DNA from: Fictibacillus nanhaiensis
Lineage (GTDB): Bacteria > Bacillota > Bacilli > Bacillales > Fictibacillaceae
Direction of reading: 5' to 3'
DNA: 64,000 bases
Assembly (NCBI RefSeq): GCF_023715445.1
Contig: NZ_JAMBOD010000007.1
Coordinates: 124,001 to 188,000 of the forward strand
Below the pieces are notes generated by a model. It was not told the DNA's origin, did not search any database, and was given only the letters and a program-made list of their open reading frames with translations. Made by a program: the position numbers and the translations under genes. Shown piece by piece: positions 9,202 to 17,926 of the stretch (positions are counted from its first letter, which is position 1; each line of letters starts with the position of its first letter).

Positions 9202-9519
9202 GTTAAACGGAAAATAAAATTAATAAATAATTAATGAATGTAAATATTTAAAAGGGATTTAGTATTCTAAGTAGAACTATATGAATAAGGTGCCATAAAT
9301 TCTTGTCAAAACCGGTTGGTGAGATAATCGTCTTTAGCTGTACCCACACACCTGATCCGATATTGAGCTGGACTAATTCAAGTAAGCCTTGTACAACGGG
9401 ATTCTTAATCAGAGAGAATGAAATAATAGTTTAGGATTTATTTTTCCTTCATAAGGGAAAAAGAAAGTTAGATTGCATATTTCATAAGGCTAGTATTCGT
9501 TGATCAAGAGGTGATGGGT
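9202..9519. other. Intergenic stretch with no recognisable feature
   Basis: About 318 bases between the peptidase and a small ORF. Neither strand holds a convincing ORF with a ribosome binding site. A plus-strand frame near 9299-9430 is open for about 45 codons but lacks a start and resembles nothing I know. Confidence 0.4.
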
Positions 9520-9705
9520 ATGAGAAAACCGGATGACGAGAAGATCTGGAACACAGGTACATCGGATTTTGAAGAGGGCGATAAAATAACCTTTCACAAT
9601 ACCGAAAAAGGTGTTGAGAAAACCTATATTGTCAAAAGTGTAAAAGAGAACGGTGATATAGAGCTTGTTTATTCAGCAAATAAACAGCAGACACCCATGC
9701 AGTGA
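9520..9705 (+). CDS. Small hypothetical protein (61 aa)
   Basis: A 61-residue, soluble, acidic protein (MRKPDDEKIWNTGTSDFEEG… ending QQTPMQ) with alternating hydrophobic residues suggesting a small beta-rich fold (KITFHN, KTYIVKSVK, GDIELVYS). An AAGAGGTGA site (about 9507-9514) is well spaced to ATG 9520; the upstream GTG 9511 and ATG 9514 overlap that site. I do not recognise a family. A strong terminator follows, supporting an independent small gene. Confidence 0.6.
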   Translation: MRKPDDEKIWNTGTSDFEEGDKITFHNTEKGVEKTYIVKSVKENGDIELVYSANKQQTPMQ

Positions 9706-9730
9706 TGATAACTAATTTAAAGAAAACATA

Positions 9731-9759
9731 AACAGCTCACATCATAGTGGGCTGTTTTT
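9731..9759 (+). terminator. Rho-independent terminator
   Basis: AACAGCTCAC (9731-9740) pairs with GTGGGCTGTT (9747-9756) with one mismatch, then a T run. Confidence 0.85.
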
Positions 9760-9898
9760 ACTTTTAAGTCCATCATTTAATATAAACAACAAGGAATAAT
9801 TCAATACCAGCATTTGGAATGATAAATATTGGGTGTTTAAGATACCTGTGTATGGGATACATATGAGAAAGCAATACAAATTGAGAGGAAGTATAAAT

Positions 9899-10651
9899 AT
9901 GGAAAATAAACCATTGATCGGACTAACAAGTACGGTTATGTCAATAAATACAATTGAAACACAACATGAGAATGTGGATACAATCGTAGTTTATAATAAA
10001 TTTGCGGAAACTGTAAGAGATGCTGGCGGAGTTCCTATCGTCATTCCAATGGGAAAACCTGAGGCAGCAGAATACTATACGAAATTGTGCGACGGGATTA
10101 TTTTTACAGGCGGTGAGGATATCAGTTCCATTACATATGGAGAAGAACCTCATCCTAAGGTGAAGAAAGTAAATAAGCAACGCGACGATTTTGAAATTGA
10201 ATTAGTAAAGAAGGCGCGTGAGCATGATAGAGCTATTTTAGCGATGTGCCGTGGTTACCATTTGTTAAATGTAAGTTATGGCGGTTCAATCGTTCAGGAC
10301 GTTGAAAGTGAATTCTCAGATAGCATCAACCATTTTCAAAGCTCAGCAACTCGAACTGAACCGTCTCATACGGTAACGATTGAAGAAAACAGCAAACTTT
10401 ATAAAATTGTAGGAGAAAAGGAAGTAGCAGTAAACAGCTTCCATCACCAGGCGATCGGTGAAGTTGGAAAAGGATTACGCGTTGCAGCAAGAGCAGCAGA
10501 CGGGGTAATTGAAGCGCTAGAGCTTGAGGACGAGAATGCTACATTCTTGCTTGGGACACAGTGGCACCCAGAAGAACTCAGACATGAAAACAAAAACATG
10601 ATGGCAATTATTACAACATTTATTGAAGCCGCAAGTAAAACAAAAAATTAG
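9899..10651 (+). CDS. Gamma-glutamyl-gamma-aminobutyrate hydrolase family protein (peptidase C26)
   Basis: A 250-residue class-I glutamine amidotransferase-like hydrolase. The nucleophile elbow AMCRGYHLLNVSYGG places Cys at residue 117, and GTQWHPEEL supplies the catalytic His223 and Glu225. TGGEDISSITYG matches the substrate-binding loop of PuuD-like enzymes, which hydrolyse gamma-glutamyl-linked amines; the exact substrate is uncertain. The ORF is open upstream to 9833, but AGAGGA (9884-9889) is correctly spaced to ATG 9899. The gene is monocistronic and ends in a strong terminator. Confidence 0.88.
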   Translation: MENKPLIGLTSTVMSINTIETQHENVDTIVVYNKFAETVRDAGGVPIVIPMGKPEAAEYYTKLCDGIIFTGGEDISSITYGEEPHPKVKKVNKQRDDFEIELVKKAREHDRAILAMCRGYHLLNVSYGGSIVQDVESEFSDSINHFQSSATRTEPSHTVTIEENSKLYKIVGEKEVAVNSFHHQAIGEVGKGLRVAARAADGVIEALELEDENATFLLGTQWHPEELRHENKNMMAIITTFIEAASKTKN

Positions 10652-10660
10652 TTTTTACAG

Positions 10661-10686
10661 AAACCTCCAATTTTTGGAGGTTTTTT
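10661..10686 (+). terminator. Rho-independent terminator after C26 hydrolase
   Basis: AAACCTCCAA (10661-10670) pairs perfectly with TTGGAGGTTT (10674-10683) across a 3-nt loop, followed by T residues. Confidence 0.9.
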
Positions 10687-10710
10687 GCTACGATAAAAGA
10701 AAAAGGGGTA

Positions 10711-11031
10711 GTGAAGAATGTGAGAGATCTGCTAGTTTTAATGATGGCTTTTACGGGTGTTTGGATTATGATCCGTATAATTGCCTTTGTGTCGAGGAGA
10801 AAATTTTCACTGAAAAGAGAAATAATTGTTGCAGCTATACCGTTTGCTTCAATTTTTATTTATTTTGTGACACTGTTTCCTTTTCCTTTTTTTAATCCCT
10901 ATCAACTTGTTGAAACTGGATTAGAAAGATCCCATAATCTAATACCATTTATCGGATTTGCTGCTTTTAAAGGTATTGTTAAAATTTCTCAGAAAGAAAC
11001 TTTTTCATTTCCCAAGCGTAAGATGGGATAG
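10711..11031 (+). CDS. Possible C-terminally truncated VanZ-like membrane protein
   Basis: A 106-residue protein with two hydrophobic helices (about 7-25 and 37-58) and then FNPYQLVETGLERSHNLIPF. The NLIPF element after the second helix resembles the start of the conserved VanZ core, but the GNI…FxPLG region and the last helices expected in a 150-200 residue VanZ protein are missing, and the sequence ends in a basic tail. It is either a truncated gene or a short unrelated membrane protein. The start codon (GTG) has only a poorly spaced AAGGGG upstream. Confidence 0.45.
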   Translation: MKNVRDLLVLMMAFTGVWIMIRIIAFVSRRKFSLKREIIVAAIPFASIFIYFVTLFPFPFFNPYQLVETGLERSHNLIPFIGFAAFKGIVKISQKETFSFPKRKMG

Positions 11032-11053
11032 AACTAATTGAGGAGGTCGTCTC

Positions 11054-11377
11054 ATGAATGTATCGAGACTGTTGAAATGGGTAACTGGTGGAATTGAAGC
11101 CTTTCTTGGTATTCCATTTTTAGGAGGAGCTATTATTTTAGGTTCTGCATGGGCTCCGCTTCAGTTTATGTTTGTTCTTCATTTAATCACATTGATTATT
11201 TGTGTTGTACAAAAAGAAAGATTTTATGGCAGCGTTCTTGGATTGATTACTTCAGTGGTTGGGTATATTCCAATTCTGGGTATGATCATGCACATTATTA
11301 CGGCACTTGTATTAATTGTTGATGGTGCAAGAGGCAGCAGGAAAAAGAAAAATGAAGATGTGATTAACGTGAAGTAA
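11054..11377 (+). CDS. Small multi-pass membrane protein, unknown
   Basis: A 107-residue protein with hydrophobic segments at about 8-30, 36-52 and 58-88 and a basic C-terminal tail (RGSRKKKNED). GAGGAGG (about 11039) precedes ATG with good spacing. It follows the VanZ-like ORF by 22 bp, so the two may be cotranscribed. The family is not recognised; Gly/Pro-rich helices (GIPFLGGAIILGSAWAP) resemble small Bacillus inner-membrane proteins of unknown role. Confidence 0.65.
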   Translation: MNVSRLLKWVTGGIEAFLGIPFLGGAIILGSAWAPLQFMFVLHLITLIICVVQKERFYGSVLGLITSVVGYIPILGMIMHIITALVLIVDGARGSRKKKNEDVINVK

Positions 11378-11447
11378 AAGATTAAAGCGATATACGCGAT
11401 AAAAACTGGAAGGAAACAGCAGTTTATAGAGGCGGGCGAAAAATTCT

Positions 11448-11537
11448 ATGGGATGGAAACTCTATGAATTTTTTGATCGTATGGTTCCAGTTGGTGGGGT
11501 TCCTACGCAGCAGACCATTTTTTCAAAGCCTGAATAA
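11448..11537 (+). CDS. Candidate 29-aa small ORF upstream of a terminator
   Basis: ATG 11448 opens a 29-codon frame (MGWKLYEFFDRMVPVGG…, ending SKPE) that closes 16 bp before a strong terminator hairpin. The composition looks protein-like, and the hairpin implies a transcript ends here. There is no well-spaced ribosome binding site, so it may instead be a remnant of a longer gene. No family recognised. Confidence 0.3.
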   Translation: MGWKLYEFFDRMVPVGGVPTQQTIFSKPE

Positions 11538-11553
11538 AATAAATGATTTGTTG

Positions 11554-11585
11554 AACCTCGAACATGAAGAATGTTTGAGGTTTTT
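11554..11585 (+). terminator. Rho-independent terminator
   Basis: AACCTCGAACAT (11554-11565) pairs with ATGTTTGAGGTT (11571-11582) with one mismatch, followed by TTT. Confidence 0.85.
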
Positions 11586-11623
11586 ATAGTTGTGGGGTAT
11601 TTTGGAAGAAAAGGGCTTTGTTG

Positions 11624-11706
11624 TTTGTCGAAAAGCCTATAAATGATAATGTACGGCCTATAAATCTTTTTTACGGCTTATAAATTTCAATTTAGGGCCT
11701 ATAAAT
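11624..11706 (+). repeat. Phased intergenic array, GCCTATAAA family, copy 1
   Basis: Units begin at 11635 (GCCTATAAA), 11656 (GCCTATAAA), 11676 (GCTTATAAA) and 11697 (GCCTATAAA): steps of 21, 20 and 21 bases with unrelated AT-rich filler. The array is headed by TTTGTCGAA (11624-11632). A second copy with the same head lies at 57998-58100. It sits after a terminator and before a plus-strand gene. The 20/21 step and stop codons exclude a coding repeat. Confidence 0.85.
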
Positions 11707-11767
11707 TAAATTTCATCTTTATTAATACCTATGGGTGTATAAAATCGAAGCAGGAGGATTCTCTAAA

Positions 11768-12154
11768 ATGAAAGATCACCTTGTATTTGTTTATGGTACT
11801 CTTCGAAAAGGAGAGAAATATGCTTATTATTTACATCATGCTGAGTGTATAGAGCCAAATTGCTCCGTTAAAGGGCAGCTTTATGATACGGGCTGGGGTT
11901 ATCCTGCTTTGTTAGAAGAAATGGGGAAGATTCCGGTAAAAGGAGAGCTTTATAAGGTCACATCAGAACAGCTAAAAGAACTAGATAAGCTAGAAGATTA
12001 TGAAGAGAACGGTGCAAATAATTTATATGAGCGAGTAGTGGTTAAAGTTTCAACAGAAAGTGGAGAACAAGAAGCGATTGTTTACATTATGAAAGTAAAA
12101 CGAGAGCATTTTAATAAAATTGAAAGCAATGACTGGATTTCATACAGCAAATAA
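11768..12154 (+). CDS. Gamma-glutamylcyclotransferase family protein (AIG2-like)
   Basis: A 128-residue protein with the BtrG/GGCT fold: the substrate loop VYGTLRKGE at residues 8-16 and the presumed catalytic Glu60 in VKGELYKV, followed by LDKLEDYE. Members cyclise gamma-glutamyl amines or amino acids; specificity here is not deducible. Start ATG 11768 is ten bases after AGGAGG (11752-11757). The ORF extends upstream to a GTG at 11735, which precedes the ribosome binding site and is rejected. A bidirectional terminator follows. Confidence 0.85.
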   Translation: MKDHLVFVYGTLRKGEKYAYYLHHAECIEPNCSVKGQLYDTGWGYPALLEEMGKIPVKGELYKVTSEQLKELDKLEDYEENGANNLYERVVVKVSTESGEQEAIVYIMKVKREHFNKIESNDWISYSK

Positions 12155-12162
12155 ACAAAACA

Positions 12163-12199
12163 AAAAAGAGGTCGCCATGAATCATGGTGAACCTCTTTA
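12163..12199. terminator. Bidirectional terminator between convergent genes
   Basis: AAAGAGGT…CCATG pairs with CATGG…ACCTCTTT. A and T tracts on the two sides allow termination of both the GGCT gene and the minus-strand gene ending at 12226. Confidence 0.8.
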
Positions 12200-12225
12200 A
12201 TTTATTAAAGTAGAATCAAGCTTCT

Positions 12226-12453
12226 CTATTTAGAAATGATAGTGCTGATACAATGAACGGCAGACTCGAGCTCTGAAAACTTCTCGAGGGAGTTTGTTTC
12301 AATCTGGATAACCTCGAACGTCTTATCGTTATTGGAGTACTTTACAGAAAAAACGGCGTTATTGTTTTCACTGAAGGTATGCGTAATATTAGATTCAATA
12401 TATTGTTTGTTCTGCAAATTTAAAAGTACGGTTTTCACATCTTGTTGGTTCAT
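12226..12453 (-). CDS. Small hypothetical protein (75 aa)
   Basis: A 75-residue soluble protein (MNQQDVKTVLLNLQNK…, with FSVKYSNNDKTFEVIQIE). The alternating beta pattern and the F/SVKY…TFE segment resemble B. subtilis YkuJ (DUF1797), but the match is from memory and weak. An AAGGGGAC site precedes the ATG. It shares the terminator at 12163-12199 with the convergent GGCT gene. Confidence 0.6.
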   Translation of the reverse strand: MNQQDVKTVLLNLQNKQYIESNITHTFSENNNAVFSVKYSNNDKTFEVIQIETNSLEKFSELESAVHCISTIISK

Positions 12454-12586
12454 GATACATCGTCCCCTTTCTATTATGGGGGATCAGCTAAGAACCCAAA
12501 TAATAAAATAATTTCCTTCCTTAATATTTATGCTAACATAATAAAATTGGAAAGTACAGGTAACTCAAGACCTATTCCTGGTCGTA

Positions 12587-13033
12587 TCACTGGGTTTTTA
12601 TCGTCAATATGGCCTCTACTTCGACATTACCTTTCAATGCTCTTGAAATCATGCACGAATGCTCGGCTTTTATGGCGAGTTTTTGAAGAAGTGTCGAAAT
12701 GTTTTTTGGCACGTCATGCTTGATAGTGACGATTGGTCGATGAATAATCTTTTTGTACGTAATTACTCCGTTTGTTACATCGACAATTCCTTCTGATTCC
12801 ATCGTTAAATCTATTTTTTTGATCTTGCTGCGTTCCATTATGGCAGCAAAGGTAATGATATAACATGTTGCAGCTGCCCCGAGTAGCATTTCATCAGGAT
12901 TTGTTCCGATTCCTGGGCCATCCATTTCAGGCGGGATCGAAACAATTGTTTTAAGATTTTTTGTTTCTATCGACCCCGTATCATTCCGTCCACCAGGCCA
13001 ATGTGCTTTTAAATGAAAAACATGTTGCGCCAT
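12587..13033 (-). CDS. OsmC family peroxiredoxin-like protein
   Basis: A 148-residue protein with the OsmC/Ohr fold: N-terminal beta strands, a central helix GAAATCYIITFAA carrying Cys57, and EHSCMISRAL carrying Cys127, the two Cys positions expected for thiol peroxidase activity against organic hydroperoxides. I use ATG 13033 after AAGAGGTGA; the longer ORF from 13093 includes an unrelated upstream extension. It is divergent from the MFS gene, with no OhrR-like regulator nearby. Confidence 0.85.
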   Translation of the reverse strand: MAQHVFHLKAHWPGGRNDTGSIETKNLKTIVSIPPEMDGPGIGTNPDEMLLGAAATCYIITFAAIMERSKIKKIDLTMESEGIVDVTNGVITYKKIIHRPIVTIKHDVPKNISTLLQKLAIKAEHSCMISRALKGNVEVEAILTIKTQ

Positions 13034-13155
13034 CTGGTATTTCACCTCTTTTTGTCTTATTTCTAGTGTAAAGGATATATCGATCTTCGTCACATTTCCT
13101 GTTTATAGAGAAATAATTTGACGGAAATTTCAGGTTTTTTAGGGAGGAAAATGAA

Positions 13156-13326
13156 ATGCCTAGTTTATTTATTGCGAAAATCAGAAAACACCCTATACAA
13201 AAACTCAAAATCGAAACGGGAAATAAATTGTTGGGGGTCAGTCCCTCATGTATACTTAATATACTTAAGTTTAATCGAATACATAAGGGAGTTATTGAGG
13301 TTAGGAGATGGCAAGATGGTACATAA
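13156..13326 (+). CDS. Candidate 56-aa small ORF overlapping the efflux pump start
   Basis: ATG 13156 lies eight bases after a perfect AGGGAGG (13141-13147) and opens a 56-codon frame (MPSLFIAKIRKHPIQ…, ending RRWQDGT) that ends at 13326, overlapping the efflux gene start at 13316. The peptide is basic and unrecognised. The good ribosome binding site and overlap suggest a leader or translationally coupled peptide; a chance ORF is equally possible. Confidence 0.35.
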   Translation: MPSLFIAKIRKHPIQKLKIETGNKLLGVSPSCILNILKFNRIHKGVIEVRRWQDGT

Positions 13327-14839
13327 AGAAAGCAATCTAAAATTGGTTGTAGCGGGTTTATTGCTTGGCATATTAATGGCTGCCATGGACAATACGATCG
13401 TCGCGACTGCGATGGGGACAATTGTTGCAGACCTTGGGGGTTTTGATAAATTTGTTTGGGTAACAGGATCATATATGGTTGCTGTTATGGCAGGAATGCC
13501 GATCTACGGCAAGCTTTCAGACATGTATGGAAGAAAGCGGTTCTTTATCTTTGGACTTGTGGTATTCCTCCTGGGCTCTATGCTTTGCGGACTTGCTCAA
13601 AGTATGGAGCAGCTTATCGCATTCCGTGCTATACAAGGAATTGGCGGCGGAGCCCTTATGCCAATCGCATTCACCATTGTGTTTGATATCTTTCCACCCG
13701 AGAAAAGAGGGAAGATGACGGGTCTTCTTGGAGCTGTGTTTGGAACGTCGAGTGTTCTTGGCCCTTTACTTGGGGCATTTATTACGGATGCCATCAGCTG
13801 GCACTGGGTGTTTTATATTAATGTTCCAATTGGAGCTGCATCTTTTTATCTGATCTTCCGCTATTATAAAGAAACATTGGAACATCGCGAACAAAAGATT
13901 GACTGGTGGGGGGCATTCACTCTTGTGATTGCCGTTGTAAGTTTAATGTTCGCCTTAGAACTTGGCGGAAAGACGTACGCATGGGATTCAACACCGATCG
14001 TCGCGCTGTTCACTATTTTCACAGTATTTTTTATCGTTTTCTTCGCCGTTGAACAAAAAGCAACTGAACCAATCATTTCATTCTGGATGTTTAAAAGGCG
14101 TCTTTTTGCCACATCTCAGATTCTAGGCTTTTTGTATGGCGGTACATTTATTATATTAGCAGTCTTTATTCCGATTTTTGTACAAGCAGTCTATGGAGGT
14201 TCTGCAACAAGCGCTGGGATGATTCTGACTCCGATGATGCTGGGATCTGTAGCGGGAAGTATGGTGGGTGGTATCTTCCAGACCAAGACAACCTTCCGAA
14301 ATCTTATGATTATTTCTGTCATAGCATATTTTACAGGCATGTACTTGCTTAGCGGCATGACACCAGATACCACACGTATGATGCTTACTTTATTTATGAT
14401 ACTCGTTGGTTTTGGGATGGGCTTCTCTTTTTCATTGCTCCCGACTGCAACCATCAACGGTATGGAATTTCGGTATCGTGGGTCAGCCAACTCAACAAAC
14501 GCATTTCTCCGTTCTTTAGGGATGACGATAGGGGTTACGATTTTCGGAGCTCTTCAGAATCGGGTTTTTTATGAAAAATTAAGTGAAAACCTGCAAGGTC
14601 AGGGTGAAACGGCAAAAGGAACACTCAACATTATTGATCCTCAAAAGGTGTTCCAACCAGATGAACGTTCGAAAATACCAGCAGATATCCTTGAAGGAAT
14701 CACTGCGTCAATGTCAGATTCCATCACAACTGTCTTTACTTATGCATTGATTCCAATCGCTATTTCAGCAGTTGTAATCCTGTTTATGGGGAATGAACGA
14801 GTGGCAGTATCTAAGAAAGCAAATTCCAAACCTGAATAA
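13316..14839 (+). CDS. MFS transporter, DHA2 family (EmrB/QacA-like, 14 TM)
   Basis: A 507-residue polytopic protein starting MVHKESNLKLVVAGLLLGILM. Motif A of the major facilitator superfamily is seen as GKLSDMYGRKRFF, motif D1 as MAAMDNTIVATAMGTI in helix 1, and motif C-like GAVFGTSSVLGPLLGAFI in helix 5, the signature of drug/H+ antiporters. The length and central helix pair fit the 14-TM DHA2 group, which exports drugs or metabolites using proton motive force. TAGGAG (13302-13307) sets ATG 13316; the ORF is open to 13118, but the extra 66 residues are not MFS-like. No TetR or MarR regulator is adjacent. Confidence 0.88.
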   Translation: MVHKESNLKLVVAGLLLGILMAAMDNTIVATAMGTIVADLGGFDKFVWVTGSYMVAVMAGMPIYGKLSDMYGRKRFFIFGLVVFLLGSMLCGLAQSMEQLIAFRAIQGIGGGALMPIAFTIVFDIFPPEKRGKMTGLLGAVFGTSSVLGPLLGAFITDAISWHWVFYINVPIGAASFYLIFRYYKETLEHREQKIDWWGAFTLVIAVVSLMFALELGGKTYAWDSTPIVALFTIFTVFFIVFFAVEQKATEPIISFWMFKRRLFATSQILGFLYGGTFIILAVFIPIFVQAVYGGSATSAGMILTPMMLGSVAGSMVGGIFQTKTTFRNLMIISVIAYFTGMYLLSGMTPDTTRMMLTLFMILVGFGMGFSFSLLPTATINGMEFRYRGSANSTNAFLRSLGMTIGVTIFGALQNRVFYEKLSENLQGQGETAKGTLNIIDPQKVFQPDERSKIPADILEGITASMSDSITTVFTYALIPIAISAVVILFMGNERVAVSKKANSKPE

Positions 14840-14847
14840 TAGAGAAA

Positions 14848-14876
14848 AAAGAGCTTGGAGTACTCCAGGCTCTTTT
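14848..14876 (+). terminator. Rho-independent terminator after efflux pump
   Basis: AAAGAGCTTGGAG pairs with CTCCAGGCTCTTTT with one mismatch and a 2-nt loop, followed by T residues. Confidence 0.85.
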
Positions 14877-15084
14877 GCCATTTAAACAAATTGAGGTAGG
14901 TGTTATTCTTTTTGGGAATCAGTTAAATTACGATATCCATTGCGAGGATAAGCGCCCATCTACACATTATGTTGTTTGCATTATCATTTAAAAAAAAAGT
15001 TCAGTTTCCTTTTGTTCAACATATCATTATTCCTTTTTATGGTAAAATATAAAAAGGTATTAGATGAAGAAAAGAGGGAAACAC

Positions 15085-15399
15085 ATGTATTCTAACTTTG
15101 GGGATGAACTGCGCAGAATTCGGATTACATTAATCGCTATAGCCATTATCCTTGTAATTATTCCTGGTAGAAGCAGCACTGTTACGGTTGATCATAATTA
15201 TGATGATATGTCTGTAAGCGGAAATACGTATCACAAAAACTTAGTACCTTTAGGAAATGGTTATTTTGGACTGTACACTGGGGATAGGGAGTTAAAGGAT
15301 GACAATCAAATGAAAGTCTATTTTTATGATGAAAAAGAAAACAAAATGGTGCTGAAAAGGGAAGTGAACCTGGATACTGTAGAGTTGGGTGTTGAATAA
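15085..15399 (+). CDS. Membrane-anchored hypothetical protein (104 aa)
   Basis: 104 residues with one N-terminal transmembrane helix (ITLIAIAIILVIIP, about residues 14-27) and a hydrophilic, probably extracellular beta-rich domain (VTVDHNYDDMSVSGN…, YFGLYTGDRELKDD…). The upstream in-frame ATG at 15064 is less likely, because AGAGGG (15073-15078) suits ATG 15085. Family not recognised. A bidirectional terminator separates it from convergent uppP. Confidence 0.6.
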   Translation: MYSNFGDELRRIRITLIAIAIILVIIPGRSSTVTVDHNYDDMSVSGNTYHKNLVPLGNGYFGLYTGDRELKDDNQMKVYFYDEKENKMVLKREVNLDTVELGVE

Positions 15400-15403
15400 C
15401 AAA

Positions 15404-15436
15404 AAAATGCTTAAGAACATGTTCTCAAGCATTTTT
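15404..15436. terminator. Bidirectional terminator between convergent genes
   Basis: AAAATGCTTAAGAAC pairs with GTTCTCAAGCATTTT across an AT loop, with A/T tracts on both flanks. It serves the plus gene ending at 15399 and uppP on the minus strand. Confidence 0.9.
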
Positions 15437-15439
15437 AGT

Positions 15440-16249
15440 TTAAAAATAAAACACAATAAACAATCCTGCGACAAGACAATATAAGGCAAAGTAACCAAGA
15501 TTACCACGTTTCATGATTCCCATGAACCATTTAAGTGAGAAGTAGGAAAAAATTAGAGATGCAATAAAAGCACCTGCATAAGGCAGAAACATTTCACTAA
15601 AATTACCTGCTCCTGCAATATCTCCGATTGACATAATAAACGTACCTAAACTTACCGGAATGTATAAGAAGAAAGAGAATCGAAGCGCTGTATCTTGCTT
15701 CATACCCAGAGCCATACAAGCAACGATTGTAGCCCCAGAACGGCTGATTCCGGGAATCAACGCAACAGCTTGTGCAAACCCAACTATAACAGCATCTTTA
15801 AAAGTAAGCCTTTTATCACCTTTATAACCTTTTAAGTTTCGGATCAAAAATAGTGCAACGGCAGTCGCAAGCAACGCAAAACCAACTTGTTGAAGGCCTT
15901 TTAAATAATTTCCGATCATCTCTTCAAAAAGGATACCAAGAACTGCAACTGGAATTGTCGCAATCACCAGGTAAACGGAGAACATAAAGTCTGATTTGTA
16001 TTCTTCTTTCCGAGTTGAAATATAAGCGAAAGTATTTTTTATAAGATGAAATAAATCTTCTTTATAAACCAGAAGCACAGCTAATAGGGAAGCGAAGTTA
16101 ACAAGCACCTCAAAGTTCAAGTCTTTTACATCTATCCCCATAAAATATTGAACAATTACTAAGTGTCCGCTGGAGGAGACAGGAATAGGTTCTGTAAATC
16201 CTTGTACCATCCCTAAGAAAATGTAAATCAATAATTCTTTTAAATCCAT
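15440..16249 (-). CDS. uppP: Undecaprenyl-diphosphatase (BacA/UppP family)
   Basis: A 269-residue polytopic membrane protein. The two catalytic signatures are present: [14 protein letters not shown] near residues 16-29 (the (E/Q)xxxE motif) and PGISRSGAT (the PGxSRS motif) in the second half. The enzyme dephosphorylates undecaprenyl pyrophosphate to recycle the lipid carrier for peptidoglycan and teichoic acids, and overexpression gives bacitracin resistance. Start ATG 16249 is eight bases after AAAGGTGA on the minus strand; the GTG four codons upstream overlaps that site. Confidence 0.92.
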   Translation of the reverse strand: MDLKELLIYIFLGMVQGFTEPIPVSSSGHLVIVQYFMGIDVKDLNFEVLVNFASLLAVLLVYKEDLFHLIKNTFAYISTRKEEYKSDFMFSVYLVIATIPVAVLGILFEEMIGNYLKGLQQVGFALLATAVALFLIRNLKGYKGDKRLTFKDAVIVGFAQAVALIPGISRSGATIVACMALGMKQDTALRFSFFLYIPVSLGTFIMSIGDIAGAGNFSEMFLPYAGAFIASLIFSYFSLKWFMGIMKRGNLGYFALYCLVAGLFIVFYF

Positions 16250-16479
16250 ATGTAAATTCACCTTTCGATCATAGAAATCAACGTAAATATAACATTTTAA
16301 AAAAAGAAAATAAAATATGACCTCTTTGTTTTAATAAAAATATTTGCTGAAAGATATGGGGAATCGTTTTTTCAGTTATTTCTTGTATTTTATGATATAC
16401 TTTTCTAAATTGATAAAATTTATAAAACCTAGGAGGTGACAACTTATATTCCAGAAACATTGGGGTATAAGGAGTCTTT

Positions 16480-17838
16480 TTGGACAGTTTGACCTTATTG
16501 AAATTATTTGCAGTAGCTCTATTAATTCTACTAACAGCTTTTTTTGTTGCAGCAGAGTTTGCGATCGTAAAGATCCGAAAATCCCGGATCGATCAGCTAG
16601 CCGAAGAAGGAAACAAACGTGCGATTGCCGCCCAAAAGGTCATTGAGAACCTGGATGGGTCACTATCAGCGTGTCAGCTAGGGATTACAATCACAGCTTT
16701 AGGACTTGGCTGGTTGGGTGAACCAACGGTAGAAGCTATACTCGGTCCAGTATTTGAAAGCATGGAATTAAGCACGGCAGTTATTCATACACTGTCATTT
16801 GCTATTGCCTTTTCATCTATTACTTTTTTACATGTGGTTCTTGGTGAACTAGCACCAAAAACTGTAGCGATCCAAAAAGCTGAGTCTATCAGCTTGATGC
16901 TATCACCTGCTTTGATTGGTTTCTACAGAGTCATGTATCCATTCATTTGGTTCTTAAACGGAAGTGCACAGCTTCTAGTGAGAATGTTTGGGTTGAAGCC
17001 CGCCTCTGAACATGACATGGCACACACTGAAGAAGAGCTTCGCTTAATTTTAAGTGAGAGCTACAAAAGTGGTGAAATCAACAAATCTGAATTCAGTTAT
17101 GTAGAAAAAGTATTTGAATTTGACGACAGAACTGCAAAAGAGATTATGGTCCCTCGTACAGAGATGGTTTGTATGTATCTTGATAACACTATGCAGGAAA
17201 ACATCGATATCATTGCTGAAGAGAAATATACACGTTACCCAGTTGTGGGTGAAGATAAAGATAATGTGCTGGGTATGGTGAATGCGAAAGAAGTTTTCTT
17301 TGATCTGATTAAAGGAAAGGAATTTCCTCTTGATCATTATATTCGACCAACACTTAGCGTTTTTGAAAATACACCAATAAAAGAAACATTGTTGAAACTC
17401 CAGAAAAAAGGCTTTCACATGGCTGTTCTCGTTGATGAGTATGGGGGGACAGCAGGTATTGTTACAATTGAAGACATTTTGGAAGAGCTTGTCGGTGAAA
17501 TAAGGGATGAGTTCGACGAAGATGAATCACCAATGATTCAAGCTATAAGTCCAAATGTAAAACATTTTGATGGAAAAGTGCTGATATCAGAAGTTAATGA
17601 TATTTACGGACTCGAAATAGATGATAGTGAACTTGATACGATTGGCGGATGGGTGCTATCCCAGAATTCGGAGATTCAGGAGCAGCAAGTAATCATATAT
17701 GAAGGCTATGATTTCAAAGTGATTGAAATCGATGGTCATCAAGTTAAGAAAATTGAAATCTCTAAAAGGGAAGTAGATCATGAAGGTGATGCTTCAGTTG
17801 AAGATTCTGAACACACTCTAATTGAAAAAGAAGCTTAA
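16480..17838 (+). CDS. CNNM/CorC-type membrane protein with DUF21, CBS pair and CorC_HlyC domains
   Basis: A 452-residue protein ('hemolysin family' in annotations). It has an N-terminal DUF21 membrane domain of three to four helices (residues 1 to about 190, with SACQLGITITALGLGWLGEP and VVLGELAPK), a CBS pair (about 205-335, including MVPRTEM and LVDEYGGTAGIVTIEDILEELVGEI) and a C-terminal CorC_HlyC domain (SEVNDIYGL… to …KKIEIS). Homologues (B. subtilis YhdP/MpfA, bacterial CorC) are Mg2+ efflux proteins; the hemolysin label is historical. The start is TTG 16480, five bases after AAGGAG. Confidence 0.88.
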   Translation: MDSLTLLKLFAVALLILLTAFFVAAEFAIVKIRKSRIDQLAEEGNKRAIAAQKVIENLDGSLSACQLGITITALGLGWLGEPTVEAILGPVFESMELSTAVIHTLSFAIAFSSITFLHVVLGELAPKTVAIQKAESISLMLSPALIGFYRVMYPFIWFLNGSAQLLVRMFGLKPASEHDMAHTEEELRLILSESYKSGEINKSEFSYVEKVFEFDDRTAKEIMVPRTEMVCMYLDNTMQENIDIIAEEKYTRYPVVGEDKDNVLGMVNAKEVFFDLIKGKEFPLDHYIRPTLSVFENTPIKETLLKLQKKGFHMAVLVDEYGGTAGIVTIEDILEELVGEIRDEFDEDESPMIQAISPNVKHFDGKVLISEVNDIYGLEIDDSELDTIGGWVLSQNSEIQEQQVIIYEGYDFKVIEIDGHQVKKIEISKREVDHEGDASVEDSEHTLIEKEA

Positions 17839-17845
17839 GCTAAAC

Positions 17846-17875
17846 AAGATCAGTCAGAATTGGCTGGTCTTTTTT
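17846..17875 (+). terminator. Rho-independent terminator after CNNM gene
   Basis: AAGATCAGTCA pairs with TGGCTGGTCTT using two G-U wobbles, followed by a T run. Confidence 0.8.
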
Positions 17876-17926
17876 GTTTACAAATTTTCGAGACGGGTAC
17901 GATTGTATAAAAGGAGGAGATATACG

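Noticed and set aside
12981-13472. 163-aa minus-strand ORF across the osmC start and efflux gene start
   Set aside because: It overlaps two well-supported genes, lacks a ribosome binding site and has no recognisable domain.
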